Below, one piece after another: positions 28,667 through 36,086 of a DNA stretch of 38,256 nt; the stretch's first letter is position 1; each line of letters begins with the position of its first letter. This DNA comes from Gammaproteobacteria bacterium 53_120_T64 (GTDB lineage: Bacteria > Pseudomonadota > Gammaproteobacteria > Pseudomonadales > Porticoccaceae): assembly GCA_002162815.1 (NCBI GenBank), contig MAAT01000061.1:1-38256 (forward strand). The letters run 5' to 3'. The notes below the pieces were generated by a model. It was not told where the DNA came from and searched no databases. It worked only from the letters and a program-made list of their open reading frames with translations. Made by a program: the position numbers and the translations under genes.

Positions 28667-29638
28667 ATGCTTGCCGATGATTCCTACCAAACCCGCCGCT
28701 TGGGCCGGTCTGGTCATTTTCAAACCATATACCCCTCGCTATTTCGTCGCGTAAAAGAGGTGCCGTGGCGGCGGGAGAGAATCGCCACCGAGGACGGTGA
28801 TTTCATCGACCTTGATTGGCTGGTTAGCCATCAGCCGCGACTGTTACTACTCTGCCATGGACTCGAAGGTAGCAGTGATACCCACTATATAAAAGGTATG
28901 ACTCTGGCCTGTGCCAGCGCCGGCTGGGATGTCGTGGCCTATAACTTTCGCGGTTGTAGCGGGGAGCCCAACCGTCTGGCGAGGAGCTACCACAGCGGCT
29001 CCAGTGACGACCTGGCTTTCGTCATCAACCACGTCCTTGCCGCTCGGCCCTATAGCAAGTTAGCGCTGACCGGCTTTAGCCTCGGTGCCAACCAAGTATT
29101 AAAATATTTAGGCGAGAATCGCGACGATAGGCCGTCGCAGTTATGCGGTGCTACCGCCATATCGCCGCCCTGTGATCTCTCCGCTTGCAGTGACCATCTT
29201 GAGCAAGCCGACAATTGGCTTTACAAGGCGCGATTTCTACGCAGTTTACTGGCTAAAGTCGCGGCCAAGCGATCTCTGATTGAGGCTGAAATTGGCTCCC
29301 TGAGCGCTAAGAAATGTCGCAGTATCAGGGATTTTGACGAGCACTTTGTCGCGCCACTGAACGGCTTTACCAGCGCCGAAGACTACTACCAGCGCACTAG
29401 CTCGCGGCAATTTCTATCGAGTATTGAGCATCCCGTTCTCTTATTGTCATCCTTCGATGACCCCTTTCTACCTAATAGTTGTTATCCATCCGCAGTGGAC
29501 ATCAACAACGCTAGGGTGCGGCTCGCCTACACCCGCCATGGCGGGCATGTTGGTTTTATGCAAGCGCATCCCCAAGGTTGGTATTGGGGGGAACAGCAAA
29601 ACGTTGAATTCCTGGAGCATATTGCCAGTAGCCAGTAG
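28667..29638 (+). CDS. Alpha/beta-fold hydrolase, YheT family
   Basis: A hydrolase of the YheT / AB-hydrolase-4 type. The N-terminal GHFQTIYPSLFRR is the family GGHLQTI motif. LLLLCHGLEGSSDTHYIKGM is the oxyanion-loop strand, NFRGCSGEPNRLARSYHSG follows, and the nucleophile elbow is GFSLGANQVLKYLGE. The acid is probably in SSFDDPFLP and the histidine in TRHGGHVGFM, completing a Ser-Asp-His triad. Relatives cut esters; the substrate is unknown. The start is uncertain: ATG 28667 has no clear ribosome-binding site, while a TTG at 28646 lies only 2 nt after GGAG and would add seven residues. The stop codon sits in a 7-nt tandem repeat. It is 125 nt after the Lrp-type gene. Confidence 0.85.
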   Translation: MLADDSYQTRRLGRSGHFQTIYPSLFRRVKEVPWRRERIATEDGDFIDLDWLVSHQPRLLLLCHGLEGSSDTHYIKGMTLACASAGWDVVAYNFRGCSGEPNRLARSYHSGSSDDLAFVINHVLAARPYSKLALTGFSLGANQVLKYLGENRDDRPSQLCGATAISPPCDLSACSDHLEQADNWLYKARFLRSLLAKVAAKRSLIEAEIGSLSAKKCRSIRDFDEHFVAPLNGFTSAEDYYQRTSSRQFLSSIEHPVLLLSSFDDPFLPNSCYPSAVDINNARVRLAYTRHGGHVGFMQAHPQGWYWGEQQNVEFLEHIASSQ

Positions 29639-29644
29639 CCAGTA
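29624..29644 (+). repeat. Tandem repeat (GCCAGTA x3) across the stop codon of the YheT-type gene
   Basis: Three perfect copies of the 7-nt unit GCCAGTA run from 29624 to 29644 and contain the stop codon at 29636-29638. Because the unit is not a multiple of three, gain or loss of a copy upstream of the stop would alter the C-terminus by a few residues. Confidence 0.9.
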
Positions 29645-29661
29645 GCGAGAGGGCTATGAAA

Positions 29662-29805
29662 TTAGGGTGTTAAACGCAATACTCGGTTAACAAAAAAATC
29701 GGTGATAATTTCGCAGTGACTGCCTTCGGGGCTGAGATTGTTTTTTAATAACTGCACCTTATTTAGGGTAAGGGGCTTGACCAGCCGTAGGGGGTGAAGA
29801 CTGTT
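29662..29805 (-). pseudogene. Possible 3' remnant of a decayed gene on the minus strand
   Basis: On the minus strand 47 codons, bounded upstream by a TAG and ending at TAA (complement of 29662-29664), read like a natural protein tail: LRLVKPLTLNKVQLLKNNLS, continuing with PEGSHCEIITDFFVNRVLRL. There is no start codon or ribosome-binding site, and the neighbouring frame (stop at 29759-29761) also reads protein-like upstream. Both suggest a truncated or frameshifted gene. The PLT...QLL pattern loosely recalls the C-terminal tail of NDUFA9-type NAD-binding proteins, but I cannot confirm that. It may simply be chance. Confidence 0.35.
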
Positions 29806-30698
29806 CTAGGTATATCATCCGGCAGCTTTCCTCTGCGCTGTCCCTCGCGCTTGTCGTCTATTGGGGAATTAATGCGAGCCGGCTAATGTGCGGTCAGACA
29901 GAGTCTGTGCTCCTGGTGCAAGCCCGCTATTTGACAGAGTTCTTGAACTTGCCGATGTCATTAGAATAGGGCGTTGTTATTGGTGACGAGTGCGGCGTTG
30001 GCATGAGGGGCGCAGTTGACGGTCTCAAGTTAGGTCTTGGCAGGCGGGGTTGTGGGCAGGGTATTGGCTAGTGATTTTATTATCCCGCTGACGTCGCATT
30101 GCGATATCTGGGCAAGGAACGACAGCGTGATATACCGGTTTCCAGGTCTTATTCAGCGTATTTTTGGAACGGACTTGCGGATATTTGAGCTGTCGTTATC
30201 GAGCTATGATTGTAAGCGGGCTAGGCGGCCACACAACCATTGCTGCGCCTCCCCATCAAGGGCATAACGATGAAGGGATGTCGTTTCGAATCGGTTTTTC
30301 TCATTCCTAGAGGATAGACCTACAGACGAAAATATACAGGCGGTGTCCCTTGCGAGTTGCTACGCGCTGAAAACGGCTATGGCCTCTTATACGCTACAGA
30401 GATAACGTTAGCTTGTCGTTAAAAATTAGCCTGGGTGTTCGGTAGTTATTTGGTTATGGGTGTTTATTACGGCATCTTTTGTCGTTGCTTGATTATTATT
30501 TCTAGCGGTTATGGTTATACCTTTATGATCTTGATTCAATGGCTTTTCCTGGTTTAATAAATATTTACAAGTGCTTATGGTTTTACAATAATGAGCCGCC
30601 CACAAAGCCATTGATGGGCACTTTAGCCTTTGCGTGTTACCTGGCTTCGAGGCCAGAGTGTTACGGCAGTTCATGATAATTTAAATTGAATTTTATAA
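29806..30698. other. Gene-poor stretch before the sulfotransferase gene
   Basis: No gene that I can support. Short open frames occur (for example plus 30206-30310, 34 codons starting MIVSGLGGHTT; minus 30426-30674, 82 codons rich in N, K, T and Q), but none has a ribosome-binding site or a recognisable domain. Their composition fits non-coding AT-rich DNA, and the second half contains the inverted repeat at 30536-30614. The part around 29886-30060 reads as broken protein-like pieces in several frames, consistent with decayed coding DNA. By eye it is more AT-rich than the flanking core genes. Confidence 0.5.
30536..30614. repeat. Long inverted repeat upstream of the sulfotransferase gene
   Basis: TCAATGGCTTT at 30536-30546 and AAAGCCATTGA at 30604-30614 are perfect 11-bp reverse complements separated by 57 nt of AT-rich DNA. 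A smaller hairpin follows (CTGGC at 30641-30645 with GCCAG at 30652-30656), 43 nt before the sulfotransferase start. This could be a long leader hairpin, a protein-binding site or the ends of a small non-autonomous element. No flanking target duplication is evident. Confidence 0.55.
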
Positions 30699-31625
30699 AT
30701 GAATACCGCTTTGTTACCACTCAGAACAAGAGTCTTTAATGATTGGATTTCAGAGAGTAGTCGTTGGGATGAATTCCAAGCCCGCGATGGTGATGTCGTT
30801 ATTTGCACTGCGGCTAAGTCGGGAACAACGTGGACGCAAATGCTTTGCGCCCTACTAATATTTCAAAAAACCGATTTAGAGAAACCCTTAACTGAATATT
30901 CGCCGTGCATTGATACGCCGATGGCACCCTCTGCAGAGGTTTTGGCTCAGCTTCAAGCGCAAACTCACCGGCGCTTTATTAAGACTCATACGCCTTTGGA
31001 CGGTTTGCCCTATTTTAAGCAGGCAAAGTATATTTGTGTCGGAAGGGATCCAAGGGATCTTTTTCTGTCATTGGTAGATCATACGGCGAACCTTCGAAGT
31101 GAGGTTCTTGAATCTGTTCGTAAATATGCCACTGGTGATTGGCGCCCACCTGTAAACCCTCCGGAAGACTTGCTCGAATGGTTCTGTGACTGGATGTCCT
31201 CCAGTTGCAGCGATAAGCCCGGCCATGAGTTTTATACTGATGTGCTTTACTACGTTAGGAGTTTCTGGCAATACCGAAATTTGCCGAATATCCTGATGCT
31301 TCATTACAACGATTTGAAAACTGACCTGGAAGGAGAGATGCGCCGTATTGCCGATTTTCTTGATATACATATTCCAGAAGAACGTTGGTCGGCACTTATT
31401 TCTGCGGCATCCTTTGAGAGCATGAAAGGTAATGCGGGTCAGCTGGCTCCACAGATAAGCGATGATGTTTGGGTTAACCACGAAAAGTTTTTTAATAAAG
31501 GAAAGACCGGGCGCTGGAAAAATATTTTGGATGACAATGCCTTAAATTTATACAGGCAGGCAATGAAAAGTAATCTTGAACCGGAATTGGCTAATTGGTT
31601 AGAGAAAGGTCGACTTGCGGCATAG
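30699..31625 (+). CDS. PAPS-dependent sulfotransferase (cytosolic SULT type)
   Basis: A 308-residue sulfotransferase that should move sulfate from PAPS to a hydroxyl or amine of a small molecule. The 5' phosphosulfate loop is TAAKSGTTWTQ (K40-W45). The catalytic base is H97 in FIKTHTPLDGLP. The 3' phosphate site is YICVGRDPRDLFLSL (R116, S124). The C-terminal PAPS clamp KGKTGRWKN is at 267-275. All key residues are present, so the enzyme is probably active. There is no signal peptide, and it stands alone with no obvious substrate genes. The start lacks a clear ribosome-binding site and is preceded by very AT-rich sequence. By eye codon use is more AT-rich than in the housekeeping genes, suggesting transfer. 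Confidence 0.92.
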   Translation: MNTALLPLRTRVFNDWISESSRWDEFQARDGDVVICTAAKSGTTWTQMLCALLIFQKTDLEKPLTEYSPCIDTPMAPSAEVLAQLQAQTHRRFIKTHTPLDGLPYFKQAKYICVGRDPRDLFLSLVDHTANLRSEVLESVRKYATGDWRPPVNPPEDLLEWFCDWMSSSCSDKPGHEFYTDVLYYVRSFWQYRNLPNILMLHYNDLKTDLEGEMRRIADFLDIHIPEERWSALISAASFESMKGNAGQLAPQISDDVWVNHEKFFNKGKTGRWKNILDDNALNLYRQAMKSNLEPELANWLEKGRLAA

Positions 31626-31930
31626 AGCCTGTTGCAGAGTACCCCGTCATCATTCTCGAAAACTTGCAGGGTTTGTGGTCAAGCCTTATCGAGGTTCTTT
31701 GTTTTTGTTGTTGGTTTACACGGTAATCGAGAGCAGTCCTTCAATCTTGGGCTCCCATAGTTAGGTTTTTCGACGGCAATTTTCGCCCATAGATTTTGTT
31801 GGCTAGAGTGTTTCTTTAAGGGGAATATCTATGCTGTGATTATTCAGCAGTAGGTCCCTCCACTGTGATTACAGTAGATATTCCTGGCCTAGATATAAAG
31901 TTTTATGACAAAAGAAAATAGGGGAAGAAA
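31626..31930. other. Leader region with inverted and direct repeats before the truncated haemoglobin gene
   Basis: No gene is seen. GGAATATCTA at 31822-31831 and TAGATATTCC at 31875-31884 are perfect 10-bp inverted repeats with 43 nt between. Inside them CTGTGATTA occurs twice, at 31834-31842 and 31863-31871, 29 nt apart; the second copy is part of CTGT-GATT-ACAG, itself a dyad. The element ends 46 nt before the haemoglobin ATG. TGTGA is also the half-site of CRP/Vfr-type regulators. The left part, 31626-31820, holds nothing I can name. Confidence 0.6.
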
Positions 31931-32302
31931 ATGGACCAACAATCACTGTATGAGCGTCTTGGTGGCTATGACGGTATTAGCAGTTTTGCCTGTATTTTAC
32001 TGGTGCGCCTGCAGTCGGACAGCCAGTTGGGGCGGTTTTGGGCGCATCGTGGCGATGATGGTATTGCCAGGGAGAAGCAATTACTTATTGATTACCTGTG
32101 CTCGGTGACTGGCGGGCCTGTGTACTACCGGGGGCGGGATATGAAATTATCACATCAGGGTATGGGTATTAGTGATAGTGACTGGGCTATCTTTTTGGAA
32201 CATGCCGGTGCGGCAATGAAATCTCTGGGTCTTGCCAAGCAAGAATGCGATGAGATTGTGGCCTTCGTACTTAGTTTAAAAAAGGATATTGTCGACGCAT
32301 AA
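31931..32302 (+). CDS. Truncated haemoglobin, probably group I
   Basis: A 123-residue globin of the 2-on-2 truncated family, which binds haem and reacts with oxygen or nitric oxide. SLYERLGGYDGI at residues 5-16 is the N-terminal signature. The proximal (F8) histidine is H75 in MKLSHQGMGISDSDW, and the C-terminal helix ends AFVLSLKKDIVDA. Compared with group I relatives the FY pair at helix B is replaced: the B10 position, usually tyrosine, falls on about L24 (ISSFACILLVRL). The distal pocket should thus be more hydrophobic. AGGGGA lies 5 nt before the ATG, a good ribosome-binding site. An unusual repeat-rich leader precedes it. A secreted unknown protein follows after 70 nt. Confidence 0.88.
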   Translation: MDQQSLYERLGGYDGISSFACILLVRLQSDSQLGRFWAHRGDDGIAREKQLLIDYLCSVTGGPVYYRGRDMKLSHQGMGISDSDWAIFLEHAGAAMKSLGLAKQECDEIVAFVLSLKKDIVDA

Positions 32303-32372
32303 GGCATTGGCTGATAATCACTTAAATTAGTTCGCTGATAAGTGAAGGCAGCTGAAAGCGTGATCTATTTGT

Positions 32373-33056
32373 ATGAATAGGTGTGCCTCTATATGCCTAC
32401 TAATACTGATATCACATAGTGCTTCTTCAGTGGATCTCAGCGTAATCGACGGGGCGCTTGCATGCCCCGATGCTGATGGTCAGCGCGAATGTGCTACTGC
32501 CTTTGAAAGACAGCTTATTAGTGCGAAAGCTGATTTTTTGATGCGAAAGATCGGCAGGTTAATCATTCGTCTCAAATCTGGACGCTACAGGACTTTGCCC
32601 AATGAGAAATCAGACCTGCACGTAGTCGAGGTTACGGGTGAATTTGCAATCATTATTGAACTGTTCTGGGAGGGAAGTACGTGGCATATTCTCAATCTTA
32701 ATAGCGGCGTATTCACTAAAACAAAGGGCTACCCTCTTTTCTCGCCCAATGGGCAGTTTGTCGTTTGTTTCCATCAGGATTTAGAGGCCGGTTATTCGGC
32801 CAATATTTTTGATGTATATCAGATCGGAGATGGGGCTCTTATAAAGCTGTTTAGCGCTAATCCCGATAAAGAGGGTTGGGGGCCAGGCAGTGTTAGTTGG
32901 CTTAATTCGGACAGGATACTTTTCAATAAAGTGCGCTGGAATCCAGCGCCAAGTAAGCGTTTTGAACCTAGCGAGTACTATTTCAAAGAGCCATTTATCC
33001 TGAAGCTTAATCACGGTAAGTGGGAGATGATGCCGCGCACCAGCCCGTCGTTATAA
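32373..33056 (+). CDS. Putative secreted protein of unknown function
   Basis: I do not recognise this 227-residue protein. Residues 1-18 (MNRCASICLLILISHSAS) look like a signal peptide, so the mature protein is probably periplasmic. The rest is rich in short beta strands with aromatic residues: LHVVEVTGEFAIIIELFWEG, WHILNLNSG, PLFSPNGQFVVCFHQD and GPGSVSWLNSDRILFNKVRW. The SPNGQFVVCF and SVSWLNSDRILF pieces recall TolB/WD40-like beta-propeller blades, though only about three blades would fit. Four cysteines are visible (C4, C8, C31 and C40, plus one in the blade). The ribosome-binding site is poor. It may be co-transcribed with the haemoglobin gene 70 nt upstream. Confidence 0.6.
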   Translation: MNRCASICLLILISHSASSVDLSVIDGALACPDADGQRECATAFERQLISAKADFLMRKIGRLIIRLKSGRYRTLPNEKSDLHVVEVTGEFAIIIELFWEGSTWHILNLNSGVFTKTKGYPLFSPNGQFVVCFHQDLEAGYSANIFDVYQIGDGALIKLFSANPDKEGWGPGSVSWLNSDRILFNKVRWNPAPSKRFEPSEYYFKEPFILKLNHGKWEMMPRTSPSL

Positions 33057-33144
33057 GCCAAGCACTGGCTGTGAATAGTCCTCCTGTATAAAAGGAGCAA
33101 TCAGCGGGTGTGTGGGAGCGTTTTACTTGCGAAGTTTTTTAAGT

Positions 33145-33231
33145 TGGTGCCCAGGAGAGGACTTGAACCTCCACGCCCCGAAGAGCACTAGCACCTGAAG
33201 CTAGCGTGTCTACCAATTTCACCACCTGGGC
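33145..33231 (-). tRNA. tRNA-Leu (anticodon CAG)
   Basis: On the minus strand the sequence folds as a class II tRNA of 87 nt with encoded CCA: acceptor GCCCAGG (33225-33231) with CCTGGGC (33149-33155), discriminator A, D-arm with AATTGGTAGAC, anticodon stem CTAGC/GCTAG and loop TTCAGGT giving CAG (complement of 33195-33197), a long variable arm and T loop TTCAAGT. A tRNA-Leu at this place, between purA and rnr, also occurs in Pseudomonas. It reads CUG codons. Confidence 0.97.
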
Positions 33232-33361
33232 ATTACATGGGCTGCGAAGAACCGACCAGTAATGTACTGCTTTTTTGACTTGCCGGCCCGATGGCCAGTG
33301 TCTACCCGCCGCCCTGCCTTGCGCGAAACGAGTGCTTGCTGCACATTATTTCACCACTTAA

Positions 33362-33394
33362 GCAACGCACGAGTTAGCACTCGTTCGGGGTTGC
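33362..33394 (+). promoter_or_regulatory. Hairpin in the region upstream of rnr
   Basis: ACGAGT at 33369-33374 and ACTCGT at 33379-33384 form a perfect 6-bp stem with TAGC loop. Outside it GCAAC (33362-33366) can pair with GTTGC (33390-33394), giving a two-part stem. It lies about 90 nt before the rnr start, near a weak promoter candidate (TTGCGC, 17 nt, CACTAT). It could be an operator or part of a leader; the rest of the 33232-33479 spacer shows nothing firm. Confidence 0.35.
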
Positions 33395-33479
33395 GCACTT
33401 TACTGATTAGGCTCACTATTGTCAATTCTTAGAGAGGGCTTTTTCGGCCCGTCGATACCCTGGTAACTATCCCGAATAT

Positions 33480-36086
33480 ATGAAGAAAAAAAACGTTCAG
33501 GCAGACCCTTTTGCCTCCCGCGAAGCGGAAAAATATGAAAACCCCATTCCCAGTCGAGAGTTTATTCTCAAACATCTCGAGGCCAGTGTCGGCCCGCTCA
33601 CTCACGAAGAGCTCTGTGTCGCTTTTGAGTTGGATGATGCCGACGGCATCGAGGCTCTGCGCCGCCGTCTCGGTGCCATGGAGAGAGATGGGCAGGCGGT
33701 GCGCAATCGCCGTGGTGGCTACGGGCCACTCGATAAAATGAATTTGATTAAGGGCCGGGTATCTGGCCATCCAGAAGGTTTTGGTTTTGTGATTTCGGCC
33801 ACTAAGGACGGTGATGTCTTCCTGTCCAGTCGGCAGATGCGTCGCGTATTCGATGGCGACGAGGTGATGGTGCGCATTACCGGCACCGATCGCAAGGGGC
33901 GCTCGGAGGGCGCGATTGTCGAGGTGGTCGAGCGGCGTACCCAGCAATTGGTGGGGCGATATTTTACCGAGAATGGCATTCACTTTGTGCGCCCCGATAA
34001 TCCGCGTATCAGTCAGGACGTATTGCTGGTTGCCGACGGTGCGGGTGGCGCGGAGGCAGGTCAGATTGTGGTGGTGACGATTACCCAGCAGCCCGATAGA
34101 CGCCATCAGGCAGCGGGCCGGGTGTCGAGTGTGCTCGGTGAGCATTTGGCGCCGGGGTTAGAGATCGATATTGCCATTCATAACTGCGGCATCCCCAATG
34201 CTTGGTCAGAGGCGCTTGAAAAGGAAGTAGGCGGCATTTCCAGCGAGGTGTTGGAGGCGGATAAAAACCTGCGTGTTGACTTGCGTGAGCTGCCTCTGGT
34301 GACTATCGACGGCGAAGATGCCCGAGACTTTGACGACGCTGTGTATTGCCAGCCGGCCAGCCGTAATGGCTGGACGCTGTACGTCGCCATTGCCGATGTC
34401 TCGCACTATGTGAAGCCGGGCAGTGAACTTGACTTAGAAGCCTATCAGCGGGGCAATTCGGTGTATTTCCCGGGGCAGGTGGTGCCCATGCTGCCCGAGA
34501 AGTTGTCGAACGGTTTGTGCTCACTGCAACCAGCGGTTGATCGTCTGTGCATGGTCTGTGAAATGCGTATTGACGCCTCGGGCAAGTTGATGCGCTTCCG
34601 CTTTTACGAGGCGGTGATGCATTCGCGGGCGCGACTGACGTATACCCAGGTGGCAGGCATGATTGAGCAGCGCGGCGATGCTGACAGCCCTGCGCGCCAG
34701 CAGTTTGCTCATATTGTTGAGCATGTCGACCACTTGCACGATTTGTATCAAGCTTTACGAGAGCAGCGGGAAGTCCGAGGTGCCATTGATTTTGAAACCA
34801 CTGAGACTCGCATCCTCTTCGATGCCGAGCGCAAGATCGAAAAAATCATTCCCACCGATCGCACCGAGGCCCACCGGCTGATCGAAGAGTGCATGCTCAG
34901 TGCCAACGTGTGTGCCGCGACGCTGTTAGAAAAGAGTAAATTACCCGCCTTGTACCGTGTACACGAAGTGCCGAAAGAAGAAAAGCTTGATAACTTGCGT
35001 GAGTTTCTCGGCGAAATAGGCCTCACTTTAGCTGGCGGCGATTCGCCTTCACCGCTCGATTATCAAACTGTATTGAGTCAGGTTGCCGATCGTCCCGATG
35101 CCACGGTGATTCAGTCGGTCATGCTGCGCTCGATGCGTCAAGCGATGTATCAGGATGAAAACAAGGGCCACTTTGGCCTTAATTACGAGGCCTATTCGCA
35201 CTTCACCTCGCCGATTCGTCGCTACGCCGATTTACTGGTGCATCGCGCCATTCGCGGTTTACTGCGCAGTAAAAAACGGGTTGCCCACTTGAATAGGGTC
35301 GAGGGTGCTGAACACTGGCCTTTAGCGACGAGCTACCCCTATAGTGCCGAGCAAATCGGCGAGGCTGGCAGCCACTGCTCAATGACCGAGCGGCGCGCCG
35401 ATGAGGCGACGCGCAGTGTCGATAGTTGGTTGAAATGCCAATATCTCGTCGATCAGGTTGGTAATGAATTTGGCGGGGTGGTCACGGCGGTAACCGGCTT
35501 TGGTTTATTTGTGCAGCTGGATGACTTGTTTATCGAAGGCTTGGTACATATTACGGGCTTGCCACGGGATTATTATAATTTCGAGGCCGCCCACCACCGT
35601 ATGGTTGGCGAGCGCACGGGGCGGGTATTTCGCCTTGGCGACAGGCTCAGCGTTATCGTTACGCGGGTTGATGTCGATGAGCGGAAAATTGATTTTGATT
35701 TGGTCGGCGGCTCTAATGACGGGGGCTCAGTCAAAAAACGGCGCGGTAAGTCGGGCGCAAAACCTGTTGCTGATGCAACTGCAGGTACCCCCGATAAAGG
35801 TGTGAAGCGCGATAAGAACGCCGAGAAAAAACCAGCCGGCAAACGCAGAAAAAAGCCAAGGAAAAAAAGGGGTGGGGTATCGGGAGGGGCTGAAGTTACT
35901 GGGCCAAAGGCCGAGGCTAGCGCCAAAAGCGAGACAAAGCCTAGTAACAAACCGAAAAAGTCGAAAAAAACCTCACCAAAAGCCAGTGGAAAAGATTCGG
36001 CGCAGGCGAAGAAAAAAGTGAAGAAAAAACCTAAGGTCAAATCAAAGTCGAATGCCAAGCGCAGGGCGGGTACCGGCACGGATTGA
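33480..36086 (+). CDS. rnr: Ribonuclease R
   Basis: RNase R is the processive 3'-5' exonuclease that degrades structured RNA, helps rRNA quality control and tmRNA-mediated decay, and is induced by cold in relatives. Domains in order: an HTH-like N-terminus (residues 1-80, NPIPSREFILKHL), two cold-shock OB folds (about 80-240), the RNB catalytic domain (about 255-590) with the Mg-binding acids in TIDGEDARDFDDAVYC and the HFTSPIRRYADLLVHR motif, then an S1 domain (about 645-740, GVVTAVTGFGLFVQL). The tail of about 125 residues is strongly basic and rich in Lys, Ala, Ser and Pro. At 868 residues it is longer than the E. coli enzyme (813), mostly from that tail. The start lacks a good ribosome-binding site, but MKKKNVQADPFASREAEKY fits relatives. 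Confidence 0.98.
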   Translation: MKKKNVQADPFASREAEKYENPIPSREFILKHLEASVGPLTHEELCVAFELDDADGIEALRRRLGAMERDGQAVRNRRGGYGPLDKMNLIKGRVSGHPEGFGFVISATKDGDVFLSSRQMRRVFDGDEVMVRITGTDRKGRSEGAIVEVVERRTQQLVGRYFTENGIHFVRPDNPRISQDVLLVADGAGGAEAGQIVVVTITQQPDRRHQAAGRVSSVLGEHLAPGLEIDIAIHNCGIPNAWSEALEKEVGGISSEVLEADKNLRVDLRELPLVTIDGEDARDFDDAVYCQPASRNGWTLYVAIADVSHYVKPGSELDLEAYQRGNSVYFPGQVVPMLPEKLSNGLCSLQPAVDRLCMVCEMRIDASGKLMRFRFYEAVMHSRARLTYTQVAGMIEQRGDADSPARQQFAHIVEHVDHLHDLYQALREQREVRGAIDFETTETRILFDAERKIEKIIPTDRTEAHRLIEECMLSANVCAATLLEKSKLPALYRVHEVPKEEKLDNLREFLGEIGLTLAGGDSPSPLDYQTVLSQVADRPDATVIQSVMLRSMRQAMYQDENKGHFGLNYEAYSHFTSPIRRYADLLVHRAIRGLLRSKKRVAHLNRVEGAEHWPLATSYPYSAEQIGEAGSHCSMTERRADEATRSVDSWLKCQYLVDQVGNEFGGVVTAVTGFGLFVQLDDLFIEGLVHITGLPRDYYNFEAAHHRMVGERTGRVFRLGDRLSVIVTRVDVDERKIDFDLVGGSNDGGSVKKRRGKSGAKPVADATAGTPDKGVKRDKNAEKKPAGKRRKKPRKKRGGVSGGAEVTGPKAEASAKSETKPSNKPKKSKKTSPKASGKDSAQAKKKVKKKPKVKSKSNAKRRAGTGTD

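Noticed and set aside
30037..30267. 76-codon plus-strand frame in the gene-poor stretch
   Set aside because: No clear start signal or recognisable domain; a protein-like piece nearby is in another frame.
30426..30674. 82-codon minus-strand frame in the gene-poor stretch
   Set aside because: Low-complexity N/K/T/Q-rich composition from AT-rich DNA, no ribosome-binding site, and it spans the inverted repeat. Kept only as a note.
31625..31640. GAGCCTGTTGCAGAGT looked like the end of an insertion sequence
   Set aside because: No matching inverted copy was found in the window and no transposase is encoded nearby. A whole-genome search would be needed.
33257..33276. CAGTA-ATG-TACTG followed by C and six Ts upstream of rnr
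   Set aside because: It resembles a terminator, but the stem is only 5 bp and AT-rich and no plus-strand transcript obviously ends there.
33429..34145. 238-codon open frame on the minus strand opposite rnr
   Set aside because: It lies wholly within the RNase R gene region, mirrors the codon pattern of that gene, and has no domain or ribosome-binding site.
35573..36079. 168-codon minus-strand frame rich in Phe and Leu
   Set aside because: It is the reverse complement of the AAA/AAG-rich RNase R tail, which necessarily reads as Phe/Leu.
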